A stretch of 64,000 nt of DNA from Sphaerotilus microaerophilus (GTDB taxonomy: Bacteria; Pseudomonadota; Gammaproteobacteria; Burkholderiales; Burkholderiaceae_C), in the NCBI RefSeq assembly GCF_023734135.1, contig NZ_AP025730.1, forward strand, positions 1,054,001 to 1,118,000, given 5' to 3'. Both the position numbers and the translations under genes were made by a program. Below are positions 56,432-64,000 of this stretch, piece after piece (position 1 is the first letter of the stretch; the number at the start of each line of letters is the position of its first letter). Under the pieces are notes generated by a model. That model made no database searches, was not told the origin of the DNA, and saw nothing but the letters and a program-made list of their open reading frames with translations.

Positions 56432-56514
56432 GAAGTTGTCTCCTCGCTTGTTGGTGGGTTGTGAAATCAGGAGCTGGCGCGGTCACTGCGGACCGTGTCA
56501 GAACCACTTGAAAT

Positions 56515-58845
56515 TCACGCGTCGGTCGCGGCAGCAGCAGCCTGCGAACTGTTCCAGCCGGTCACTTGCGCAGCGGCATAGATGGCATCCACCCAGGTGC
56601 ATCGATTGGCGATCAGCATTCCAGCCACATCGAGGGTGCCGCCGTGGTTGATGTAGCCCAAAGCCCGCGTCTTCGAAGGGCCGCTGTCAATGCGGCGAAG
56701 CACGCCCAGCATCGGCTCAGGGCGGGTATGGCTTATCAACACGCGCGGCAGGTGAGGCGGGAAGAGCGCTTGCAGGGATTCGTCACCGAGCACGAAGGCG
56801 GCCTCAAGTTCGTCTCGCGGAATGCGTAGACGGCCGGGCTCGACCACCACGGTGATGCACGACGCAAGCCCATGGTGCTCCAGGCGGGCATGGGCTTTGA
56901 GCGCTTCCTCCAACTGGTAGGCGCCAATCGCTACGAATTGCAGTTGTGCGGTGGACGGATCGCCGGCTACATGGGCTGCTCCATGCTCGATCAGCGATTG
57001 AGCCGCGGCGGCACTGAAGTGATTCGGCGTGTCGCGCTTGGAGACCACCACACAAGCCACTTGGCCGCGGCTGGCGTAGACCGCTCGCAACGCGGCGCAC
57101 GCCGTGTTTTCATCCACCGGGAACAACACGCGTGCGGTGTCCGACATTTCCCCTAGCAATGCTTCGCCAATGGTCGGGTCCTGGTGTGACTGCTCGTTCT
57201 TGCTGTTCTCCCAGGTGTGGGATGTGACGACCAGCGGGATGGAGATCCAGCCTGGCGGCTGGCCCAGTTCCTTCTGTCGGCGCGCGAAGATGATCTCCTG
57301 GCGAATCAATCCAAGCATCTTGACCGCGAAGGCCTCGTAGCTGACGATCAGGTTCAGCCCCCCTTTGTTGGCGAGGGCGGCGGCCGCAACGGCTTCTTCA
57401 TTGAGTGCGGTGATCACCGAGCCATGCGTCGATTCCGGGACGCCGGGTTCGGGCACGTTGACGCGGTGCTTGAGCAGTGCCAGTGTGGCTCCCATCTTGT
57501 TGCTGGCCAGTTCATCGGGATTGCCGATCCGGACGCGCAACTGTGGATTTGCCTGCGCCAGTTTCACGAACCAACGATCCAGTGAAGACATGGCGCTGCC
57601 CGATACCTCAGTTGGCGCCCAGGCCGGCATCGGCAGATGAGGGCTCGCTGGATGGCGTAGGGCCATGGGGTGCTCGCTTTCGCGCGAGCGCTGGCTCTGG
57701 CCGTGATTCGCAAGGACGGTGAGCGCGTTTTCCAGTTCGCTCTCGGGCACGAACAGCGCCGCAGCCCCTGCGTTGAAGGCCTCGCGTGCCTGCGCATCCT
57801 CGCGCGGATTGCCGTTCAGCGGCAGGTTGTGGGCGGCATTGGTCGCCGCGCCCGGGAAGCCAAAACCTTTCTCCGTCTCGGCGATCACGTAGGGCAGCTT
57901 GACCGGATAGCGCCGATCCGAGCGTGCGGCGAAGGCGCTCAGCGTGTCTTCGGCTTCAACAATGGCCCATGCGATCGCCATCGGATCACGTCCATCAACG
58001 ATGACCGGATCGAAGCCGTTGTGGCGCAGGTCCTCGGCCAGCCAGGTAGCGCCACCTTCCTGCACGATCTGGGTGCGCTGCTCGATGCGCCGTCCGTTGA
58101 GAATCATGACCGGGATGGCGAAGCCGCAGTCCTCGGCGCGCCACCAGCGCGGCGCCCAGTCCGAGCCACGTTGTTCCTCGAAAGCGCCATCACTGAGGAA
58201 TGCCACCAGGCTTTCTCCCGGCAACGGCGTGTGCACATACTGCAGCCCGGCGAACCCCAGATAGCCGCCTTCGGAGATCGCGCCGGCCGTGTTCGGCCCG
58301 GCATGGCTACCCAGCGGTACCGCGGGCCGACCCTGCTTATCGATGGCATAGGAGTAGAAGTCCCCGATCAAACGCGACAGGCCCGCCTCGCTGCGGTCGT
58401 AGCGTCCACGCTGGGCGGCGGATACATCGCCGGTCAGTGCGTTCACCGCCTCGATCGCGGCCACGCAGTGCCCCTGCCCCATGAGCCAGCCGCGTGTCGT
58501 CCCGGTCAGCGCGTTGGCCAACAGATAACCCACGAAGGCTGGCACCATGTTGAGCGAGCCGCCGGTGTGGCCTTCGGGCGTTTGTTTGAAATCATCGGAG
58601 CCCAGTGGGCAGCCGCTTCGGTCGATGCGCCGGGCATAGGTCATATGCGCCACTACGCTCATGGCCGTGCAGGCCACCCGGTCGGCTGCAGCCAGCAGCG
58701 CATGGGCCGAGGCTTCGTCTGCTATACGCCTTTGCGCGACCAGACGTTGCACTAGGGCCTGCATACGTTCGATGGTTTCAGACCTGTGCGCGATGGGCCC
58801 GTAACCAGCACGCCAATCGGTTGCGAGGTTAGCTTGAGAGGACAT
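56515..58845 (-). CDS. Divergent phosphoketolase-family protein
   Basis: ThDP enzyme of 776 residues, the family size. The C-terminal half is well conserved (NPDELASNKMGATLALLKHR, VVTSHTWENSKNEQSHQDP). The N-terminal half departs from standard Xfp as I recall it: the HWGTTPG motif is replaced by PEGHTGGSLN, GPGHGG by GQGHCV, and the DGEAETGPLATxWH block by SDGAFEEQRGSDWAPRWW. LNGYKI becomes LNGRRI. Standard Xfp splits xylulose-5-phosphate or fructose-6-phosphate to acetyl phosphate; this one may use another sugar phosphate. GGAGACC precedes the ATG. It lies between PRPP synthetase and the RNase gene. Confidence 0.85.
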   Translation of the reverse strand: MSSQANLATDWRAGYGPIAHRSETIERMQALVQRLVAQRRIADEASAHALLAAADRVACTAMSVVAHMTYARRIDRSGCPLGSDDFKQTPEGHTGGSLNMVPAFVGYLLANALTGTTRGWLMGQGHCVAAIEAVNALTGDVSAAQRGRYDRSEAGLSRLIGDFYSYAIDKQGRPAVPLGSHAGPNTAGAISEGGYLGFAGLQYVHTPLPGESLVAFLSDGAFEEQRGSDWAPRWWRAEDCGFAIPVMILNGRRIEQRTQIVQEGGATWLAEDLRHNGFDPVIVDGRDPMAIAWAIVEAEDTLSAFAARSDRRYPVKLPYVIAETEKGFGFPGAATNAAHNLPLNGNPREDAQAREAFNAGAAALFVPESELENALTVLANHGQSQRSRESEHPMALRHPASPHLPMPAWAPTEVSGSAMSSLDRWFVKLAQANPQLRVRIGNPDELASNKMGATLALLKHRVNVPEPGVPESTHGSVITALNEEAVAAAALANKGGLNLIVSYEAFAVKMLGLIRQEIIFARRQKELGQPPGWISIPLVVTSHTWENSKNEQSHQDPTIGEALLGEMSDTARVLFPVDENTACAALRAVYASRGQVACVVVSKRDTPNHFSAAAAQSLIEHGAAHVAGDPSTAQLQFVAIGAYQLEEALKAHARLEHHGLASCITVVVEPGRLRIPRDELEAAFVLGDESLQALFPPHLPRVLISHTRPEPMLGVLRRIDSGPSKTRALGYINHGGTLDVAGMLIANRCTWVDAIYAAAQVTGWNSSQAAAAATDA

Positions 58846-58883
58846 TTCAGGTCTCCTTGAAAATAGTTGGATCGATAAAAAGA

Positions 58884-59780
58884 TCAGCCTCGCGGATCGG
58901 TTTTCCCGCTAGAGAGAGCGTCGGCAATCAGCGAAGCGAGACCAATCCGGTTGCTCGGATGCGGTACTGCGTCGGTGGACGTAATTCGGGCAAACAACGG
59001 TGTCAATTGGGCCCAGGCATCCTCGGCGAACAGGGCATGCACCACTACGCACTCCGGCTTGCGCATTCCTTGCTCGGCGAGCTTGCGCGCCGCGACGGCG
59101 AGCGTGCGGCCTGATGATGCGATGTCGTCCACAAGCACCGGCGTTCTGCCGCGCCAGATCGACAGGTCGGGAACATCGATGTCCACGCTGCGATCGCCAT
59201 GGCGTGTCTTGCGAAGCACAGCGTGCGGTACGCCGATGCGGGACGCGATGGCGCCGGCCCACTGCTCGCTTTCCTCGTCGGGGCCCACGATCAAAGGTTC
59301 TTCGACATGATTCGCGATCCAGTCGGCCAGCAGTGGTGCGGCATGCAAGGTGATGGTGGGGATCGTGTAGACCGCTGATAGTGTCGGATAGCGGTGCAGA
59401 TGCGGATCCACCGTGAGCAGCTTGTCGAAGGTCGATGAGACCAGACGTGCGAAGGACCGCGACGTCACGCTTTCTCCGTCATGGAATCGCTTGTCCTGGC
59501 GCATGTAGGCCAGATACGGTGCGATCAGGTTCACCTCTTGCGCGCCAAGTTCGCGCGCCGCGTCAGCGGCAAAAGCCAGAAGCAGGAACTGCGGATCAGG
59601 ATGGGCCAGCGTGCAAATCACATCCACGATCCGATCGGCAGGTTCGCCATGCAACCGGACATAGCTCTCGCCATCGGGGAATCGGCGCGTTTCGATGCGG
59701 CCGGCTTCGCTGCCGCATGCCTGCGCGATGCCGCGGGCCAGATCTTCATTGCCGGGTAGGGCCAAGGTGAGTCGTTGCAT
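58884..59780 (-). CDS. Ribose-phosphate pyrophosphokinase (PRPP synthetase) homologue
   Basis: A 298-residue PRPP-synthetase family protein. FPDGESYVRL, APYLAYMRQDKRFHDGESVTS and VDPHLHRYPTLS correspond to the ATP and metal sites, and VLVDDIASSGRTLAVAARKL is the PRPP-binding loop. It is shorter than the housekeeping Prs (~315) and differs at VDPHLHR, where standard enzymes have VDLHADQ. A housekeeping prs should exist elsewhere, so this is a pathway-specific paralogue acting on ribose-5-phosphate, PRPP or a related bisphosphate. AAGGAG precedes the ATG. Confidence 0.88.
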   Translation of the reverse strand: MQRLTLALPGNEDLARGIAQACGSEAGRIETRRFPDGESYVRLHGEPADRIVDVICTLAHPDPQFLLLAFAADAARELGAQEVNLIAPYLAYMRQDKRFHDGESVTSRSFARLVSSTFDKLLTVDPHLHRYPTLSAVYTIPTITLHAAPLLADWIANHVEEPLIVGPDEESEQWAGAIASRIGVPHAVLRKTRHGDRSVDIDVPDLSIWRGRTPVLVDDIASSGRTLAVAARKLAEQGMRKPECVVVHALFAEDAWAQLTPLFARITSTDAVPHPSNRIGLASLIADALSSGKTDPRG

Positions 59781-59983
59781 CCATTTATCTCCTTATTTGT
59801 TGTCCTTGGTCTCTTATCGAGCGCGGGTGCCTTATCGTTCAGCTCGCTGTGTTCACCTTGCCAACTGGCTAATGACGACGGCATTGGCAGTACTGCGTCG
59901 ACGTGGTAGCTCCACAAGCAACCAGGCTCTTGTCATGAACAGCAACAGAGTGGCTTGCATGGCGTTCAAGGAATCGATCTGCA
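59781..59983. other. Intergenic space between PRPP synthetase and LpxR-like genes
   Basis: About 200 bases without a credible gene. The gap is longer than elsewhere in the cluster, so an internal promoter for the last four genes may lie here. Confidence 0.45.
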
Positions 59984-61057
59984 TCAGAATCGCCGTCCTA
60001 CGGTGATCGTTCCGTAGACCGGGATTTCCTTTTGTCCACGAAATTCGCGGGTGCGGTGGTAGCGGGCTATCGCGATGCGCCAGTTGCCCTGAGTCATCGC
60101 GATGCCATAGCCCACATCAGCCACGAATGGCCGTTTATCAACACTATGACTGGACTTGAACGTATTGCCGTCCAACGTGATGTCGTGCAAAACCCAGCGA
60201 CCGTCGAGTGCCACGAACAGGTGCCCGTTCCAGTTGCTGCCAGCGGTCTTACGCACGGGCGAGGTGTTTTCTCCAGCCGGGCGCAGCGGTGCGGTGCCTA
60301 AGTCGTCCGGCAGGCGTAGGCCATAGCGCAGTTCTCCGCCGACATTCGCGTAGGTGGCGAAATTGCCCAAGCTGCCGCCCCAGTGGCGGGTCAGATCCCA
60401 ACCCCAACCGCTGACGTTTTCTTGCCTGATGACTCGTGTTCGGCGTTCGTGGAGCAACTGCAGCACGGGTTCGTCGCGCAGTTGATGTCTCCAGCCATTG
60501 AATCTGTCCACTCCGACGGTGTCATGCCACCAGTTCTGGACTTGCCTGGCCTGGGAGGAGGGCCCCACCACCCCCACGCGGAGTTGCGAAGTGCGCAGCG
60601 TATCGCCCCGCCTCGCGTTATAGCCAAGGCTCAACATCAAGGCGCCCGCGAAAGGACGATCATCCTTGATGAGATCGCTGCGCGTTTTGTCGTTCGGGGT
60701 GTACATCATCTGCCCGAAGCCGATGGTCATGTTCTGTTCGTCAAAACCCTCGGGTTGCAGCACCGTGAGAAAACGATTCAGCCCACGGACGAGACGGGGT
60801 AGGCAAGGGTCATCGCGATAGTCCACAAGGTTGGGGGAGACCCAGCTGACGAGAAACCCGTTGGAGTACCCTTGGTCTTGTCCAATGCCGCCGAACATGT
60901 CGTTGTCGATCCGCAGATTGAGCGTTCCCGTTGAGCGCAGCGGGTTGTCCTGGTGGCAGGACTGGGCCTGTGCGGAGGCGCTCAGCAATAGCAGCAGCAA
61001 GGGGGCTGCGACTTTCAGCCTCCATTCAGTTTGGTCGGTGGACTGAACCTTCGTCAC
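59984..61057 (-). CDS. LpxR-like outer-membrane lipid A deacylase family protein (DUF2219)
   Basis: A 357-residue outer-membrane beta-barrel candidate. The signal peptide is LKVAAPLLLLLLSASAQA. The family signature LNLRIDNDMFGGIGQDQGYSNGFLVSWVSP contains the Asn/Asp-rich calcium/active-site start of LpxR. DRPFAGALMLSLGYNAR and the C-terminal VPVYGTITVGRRF (terminal Phe) fit the barrel. LpxR removes the 3'-acyloxyacyl chain of lipid A. GTG at 61057 overlaps the UspA stop by 4 bases. Its presence in a metabolic cluster is unexplained, except perhaps as envelope stress adaptation. Confidence 0.82.
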   Translation of the reverse strand: MTKVQSTDQTEWRLKVAAPLLLLLLSASAQAQSCHQDNPLRSTGTLNLRIDNDMFGGIGQDQGYSNGFLVSWVSPNLVDYRDDPCLPRLVRGLNRFLTVLQPEGFDEQNMTIGFGQMMYTPNDKTRSDLIKDDRPFAGALMLSLGYNARRGDTLRTSQLRVGVVGPSSQARQVQNWWHDTVGVDRFNGWRHQLRDEPVLQLLHERRTRVIRQENVSGWGWDLTRHWGGSLGNFATYANVGGELRYGLRLPDDLGTAPLRPAGENTSPVRKTAGSNWNGHLFVALDGRWVLHDITLDGNTFKSSHSVDKRPFVADVGYGIAMTQGNWRIAIARYHRTREFRGQKEIPVYGTITVGRRF

Positions 61058-61548
61058 GCTGGCGTGCCACCCTGCCCAGGGGTTGCAGTCGCAATGACCG
61101 ATTGGGGCTGGCGCACCAGCATCACCGGAACTGGTGCGATGCGAGCGAGCTGCTCTGCATCGCTTCCCATCAGCAGCCTGTCCACGCCCCGGCGTCCGTG
61201 GGTACCCAACACCACCAACTCGCATTGAGTAGTCAGTGCCTGCTGAGCGATGAGCACCGAGACGCGCTCGCCGTTACTTTCCAGAAGGACGGTCTCAACC
61301 ACCAGGCCTCCCTGCCTCAGCCGCAGCGCCGCCTCGTCCAGCAGCTTCTGCCCGGCCGCCAGGAAGCCCGGCCTCACTTCTTCAATATAGATCCTCGGCC
61401 TCTCGAAGCCGTTGCTGTGCTTCATCTCCTCGATGACGTGCAGCAAGACGATGGTTGCGCCATTCAGGCGTGCCAGCACCGCAGCGTGGTGGAGCGCTAA
61501 ATCGGCAGTAGGACTTCCGTCGAGCGGAACCAGGATTCTTGAGTACAT
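61054..61548 (-). CDS. Universal stress protein UspA family
   Basis: A 164-residue Usp domain: MYSRILVPLDGSPTADLALHHAAVLARLNGATIVLLHV at the N-terminus and the ATP-binding VLGTHGRRGVDRLLMGSDAEQLARIAPVPVMLV (G-x2-G-x9-G-S) at the C-terminus. This is the nucleotide-binding subtype. GGAGAC precedes the ATG. Usp genes beside PHA synthase are common in low-oxygen or starvation regulons of betaproteobacteria, which suggests the same type of control here. Confidence 0.93.
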   Translation of the reverse strand: MYSRILVPLDGSPTADLALHHAAVLARLNGATIVLLHVIEEMKHSNGFERPRIYIEEVRPGFLAAGQKLLDEAALRLRQGGLVVETVLLESNGERVSVLIAQQALTTQCELVVLGTHGRRGVDRLLMGSDAEQLARIAPVPVMLVRQPQSVIATATPGQGGTPA

Positions 61549-61591
61549 GAATGTCTCCAGTTATCAGAGTAAAACGGGGTGACGAACAGAT

Positions 61592-61613
61592 ATTGCGTAT
61601 ACCGTGTCGCAAT
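61592..61613. promoter_or_regulatory. Inverted repeat upstream of the UspA gene
   Basis: ATTGCG (61592-61597) and CGCAAT (61608-61613) are perfect complements around a 10-base centre, 44 to 65 bases before the UspA start and between phaC and usp. A regulator site is possible; it does not match the FNR consensus. Confidence 0.3.
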
Positions 61614-61635
61614 AGCGGACGCGGTATGCGCTTAT

Positions 61636-63387
61636 TCAGTTGCGTACATATTCCCCTGGGGCGTCGCAAACAGTGGGGTATCCACTGGATTCAGCACCTA
61701 TGAGCGGAGGCGCAACAACATCACCGGAACGCTCTCGCAGCCACGCCGACCATGCGGGCCACCAGGAATCCGGATGCGTCTGCATCGTCGCTTGCCACTC
61801 ATCCGGCGCCATGTATCCATCACCGGCCGCGCGGGTATGGATTTGATATTGGCGCTTACCTCGGCCGGGCTCGCTCACGATGCCGCCGTTGTGTCCTCCA
61901 GTGGTCAGCACGAAAGTCAGCTCGGCCGAAGACAGGAGATGCAGCTTGTAAACCGAGCGCCAAGGCGCAATATGATCCGAGGCAGTGCCGACGCAAAACA
62001 CCGGCACAGCGATGTCTCCCACTGAAACGGGGCGACCCGTGACGGGATAACGCCCCGCGCTGAGATCGTTATTCAGGTAAAGGCGTCGGAGATACTGCGA
62101 ATGCATCTTCGCGGGCAGGCGAGTCCCATCGGCATTCCAAGCCATCAGGTCGGTCATTGGCCGGCGATCGCCCAATAGGTATTCGTCAATCATGCGAGAC
62201 CATATGAGATCGTAGGAGCGCAGTAGCTGAAAAGCTCCGCTCATCTGGTCGGAGGTCAAATAACCGGTTTGAGCCATGCTGGCTTCCAACAGCGCCACTT
62301 GACTCTCGTTGATGAAAAGACTCAGCTCGCCCGGTTCGCTGAAGTCCGTCTGTGCGGCAAGCAGGCTTACCGACACCAGCCGCGTATCGCCATCACGCGC
62401 CATGGCTGAAGCACCAATGGCCAGTAGCGTTCCGCCCAGGCAATAACCAGCCGCGTGGACTCCATGCCCGGGGACAACGGAAGTCACAGCGTCCAGCGCT
62501 GCATGCAGGCCGAACTCCAGGTACTCATCCATGCCCAAATCTCGATCCTCAGCATCCGGATTTCTCCAGGAGATGCAAAAAACCGTATGCCCTTGCGCAA
62601 CCAGATACCGTATCAGCGAGTTATGCGGTGACAGATCCAGTACGTAGTACTTCATGATCCAGGCAGGAATGATCATGATCGGTTCGGGATGGACTTTCTC
62701 GGTAGTGGGCGTGTACTGAATCAGTTCGATCAGTCGATTTCTCAGAACGACTTTTCCTTCCGTGACCGCTACGTCGCGCCCAACGACGAAGTTCTCCGTT
62801 CCCGCGGGAGGCTGGCCGGATAGTTGCCGACGCAAGTCGTCGAGAAAGTTGGACGTCCCCCGCGCTAGATTGGCGCCTTGCTCTGCGATGGTTCTTTTCA
62901 GGACAACGGGGTTGAAAACCGCAGCGTTGGCGGGCGAAAGCATTTCCAGCCACTGTTTGGCGCCAAACGCCAGCAGGCGTTGGTGTTTCGGATCCACTCC
63001 CCACACCCCCTGCGTGGCCTGCTCCCACCATTTGGTCTGATTGACGAATGAACTGCGGAAAAGGTCGTAGGGCCATTGATCCCATGCAGGATCGTTGAAG
63101 CGGCGGTCATTGACAGGTGACCGGTCAGGAGCGGTGGCTCCCCGGTTCGGGTTGGCCCGATTCTTCTTCAATACGGCCATCCATTGCTCGGACAGGGAGG
63201 CTGCAAACGCCAAAAGCTCGGCTTGCTTGCCAGGACTGTTTGCTAAATGGCTCGCCCAGTCCACCCACGCGAGCAACGATGTCTCCGGCGAAATAGACGA
63301 CCAAGCCTGTGCCCAAGCGACATGGGCATCCCCATCCAACTTCGGATTGATGGCTGAGTCGATATTGCCGTTCTTTTTATTCGTCAA
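61636..63387 (-). CDS. phaC: Poly(3-hydroxyalkanoate) synthase, class I-like
   Basis: Polymerises 3-hydroxyacyl-CoA to PHA on storage granules. The length of 583 is class I-like. The N-terminal PhaC domain has FNDPAWDQWPYDLFRSSFVNQTKWWEQATQG; the catalytic Cys is in AAGYCLGGTLLA (about residue 315); Asp in GTASDHIAPWRSVY and His in TTGGHNGGIVSEPG complete the triad. TTG at 63387 is the start: it has GAGG 9 bases before and begins MTNKKNGNIDS. It is a second-type PHA synthase, since no phaA, phaB or phaP lies beside it. Confidence 0.92.
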   Translation of the reverse strand: MTNKKNGNIDSAINPKLDGDAHVAWAQAWSSISPETSLLAWVDWASHLANSPGKQAELLAFAASLSEQWMAVLKKNRANPNRGATAPDRSPVNDRRFNDPAWDQWPYDLFRSSFVNQTKWWEQATQGVWGVDPKHQRLLAFGAKQWLEMLSPANAAVFNPVVLKRTIAEQGANLARGTSNFLDDLRRQLSGQPPAGTENFVVGRDVAVTEGKVVLRNRLIELIQYTPTTEKVHPEPIMIIPAWIMKYYVLDLSPHNSLIRYLVAQGHTVFCISWRNPDAEDRDLGMDEYLEFGLHAALDAVTSVVPGHGVHAAGYCLGGTLLAIGASAMARDGDTRLVSVSLLAAQTDFSEPGELSLFINESQVALLEASMAQTGYLTSDQMSGAFQLLRSYDLIWSRMIDEYLLGDRRPMTDLMAWNADGTRLPAKMHSQYLRRLYLNNDLSAGRYPVTGRPVSVGDIAVPVFCVGTASDHIAPWRSVYKLHLLSSAELTFVLTTGGHNGGIVSEPGRGKRQYQIHTRAAGDGYMAPDEWQATMQTHPDSWWPAWSAWLRERSGDVVAPPLIGAESSGYPTVCDAPGEYVRN

Positions 63388-63530
63388 AGCGTATTACCTC
63401 TATTTCTGCACAAGTAGAAAGAGCCCCTTGCTTGAAAACGGGAGTCGATTGCGATTTCCTGGGCGACGACGCCTCGCCAGCGCGTCAGCGATGTATCCAT
63501 CTGCCAGCTCGCTCCGCTGTTTCGCTTCGC

Positions 63531-63998
63531 CTAACCGGCCATCAGGCTGATTACCAGTGCGTTCGCAATATCGATGACGAACCCACATACCAGGGGCACC
63601 ACAATGAACGCCTCGCGTGCCGCACCATGCTCCCGAGTCACCGCCGTCATGTTGGCGATGGCAGTGGCGGTAGATCCCAGCGCAATACCGCCGAAACCCG
63701 CGCACACCACGGCGGCTTGGTAATCCTTGCCCATTGCCCGAAAAACAATCAGCAAAACGAATGCGATGACCAGGGCAATCTGCACCAGCATCGCCGCCGT
63801 GATGAAGGCAAGCACGGGCTGCAGCTCCCAGAGCCTGAGTCCCATCAGCGCCATGGTCAGAAACAGGCCCAGTGAGATATCGGAGACCAGGGCAATGCCT
63901 GGCTGCATGCTCGGCCAGTTCCATAGACGTCCGCCCCCACTCGGCCTCATCCAGTCGGCCACCATGCGCAGGAGAATCCCGGCCAGCAGGCAGCCCAC
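63531..63998 (-). CDS. gltS: Sodium/glutamate symporter, C-terminal part
   Basis: The gene enters from beyond the right edge, and only the last 155 residues are visible. DISLGLFLTMALMGLRLWELQPVLAFI, MGKDYQAAVVCAGFGGIALGSTATAIANMTAVTREHGAAREAFIVVPLVCGFVIDIANALVI match the C-terminal half of GltS, with several membrane helices. It imports glutamate with Na+. The gap to phaC is about 140 bases. Confidence 0.85.
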   Translation of the reverse strand: MGCLLAGILLRMVADWMRPSGGGRLWNWPSMQPGIALVSDISLGLFLTMALMGLRLWELQPVLAFITAAMLVQIALVIAFVLLIVFRAMGKDYQAAVVCAGFGGIALGSTATAIANMTAVTREHGAAREAFIVVPLVCGFVIDIANALVISLMAG

Positions 63999-64000
63999 AA

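Larger units (their letters stand above)
48717..64000 (+). mobile_element. Left part of an integrative element inserted in trpG
   Basis: It begins within the trpG start, carries a P4-type integrase oriented inward, and shows a change to mixed codon style. Visible cargo is two LysR-type genes, an Xre regulator, an IS copy and the metabolic cluster on the minus strand. The right end and the second attachment copy are outside the window, so whether all genes to 64000 belong to it is inferred. Confidence 0.55.

Noticed and set aside
58857..58882. GATC/ATCGAT-rich stretch as an FNR box upstream of the phosphoketolase gene
   Set aside because: It does not match TTGAT-N4-ATCAA in spacing or sequence.

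Overview
The window looks like a chromosomal segment of a high-GC betaproteobacterium of the order Burkholderiales, probably a Leptothrix/Rubrivivax/Sphaerotilus-like genus. The evidence is the GC-rich coding style, the core genes mltA, the Gcr-type 'site-specific recombinase' gene, apaG, rpe, gph and trpE, a Bug-type periplasmic receptor, a divergent lysA/lysR pair and a DUF3297 gene. I saw no rRNA, tRNA or CRISPR array.

Layout. 1-4871: core block on the minus strand (lipoprotein start, mltA, recombinase-family membrane protein, apaG), then rpe on the plus strand. 4891-12792: small accessory and housekeeping genes: a RES/Xre toxin-antitoxin pair, an ECF sigma factor with its membrane anti-sigma factor, a GST, a YciI-like protein, a secreted PA-domain metallopeptidase with a small secreted partner, Uma2, GFA and an NmrA-like reductase. 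12859-15674: a small integron remnant lying between inverted 21-bp repeats. It has an attI1-like site with no integrase, two cassettes and one good attC, and cassette 1 is split by an IS. 15734-26010: DUF3297, a diguanylate cyclase, a five-gene CoA-thioester operon with a Bug receptor, then lysA/lysR. 26163-38124: a tightly coupled defence operon: Fic, HsdR, HsdM, a frameshifted HsdS, an AAA ATPase and an HNH nuclease (Septu-like pair). The HNH gene is split by an IS1634-family element. 38328-39104: Phd/PIN toxin-antitoxin. 39154-48684: thiamine-binding protein, gph, a lipoprotein, an IS110-family element, an RND efflux pair and trpE with a candidate tryptophan leader peptide.

48705-64000: trpG stops after nine codons where an integrative element with a P4-type tyrosine recombinase begins. 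The visible part of this element carries regulators, a second identical copy of the IS found in the integron, and a minus-strand metabolic cluster: gltS, PHA synthase, UspA, LpxR-like outer-membrane enzyme, PRPP synthetase, a divergent phosphoketolase, a beta-CASP nuclease and an AMP-phosphorylase-type enzyme. Read together, the cluster suggests stress-time recycling of RNA or nucleotides into pentose phosphate, acetyl units and polyhydroxyalkanoate. This is inference from gene content.

The rpe-gph-trpE neighbourhood, contiguous in Pseudomonas aeruginosa and, as far as I recall, in many Burkholderiales, is split here into three pieces, so the window shows repeated accessory insertion around a conserved core locus. 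Start codons were chosen from ribosome-binding sites, overlaps and family length. Family names rest on motif recognition only, since no search could be run.
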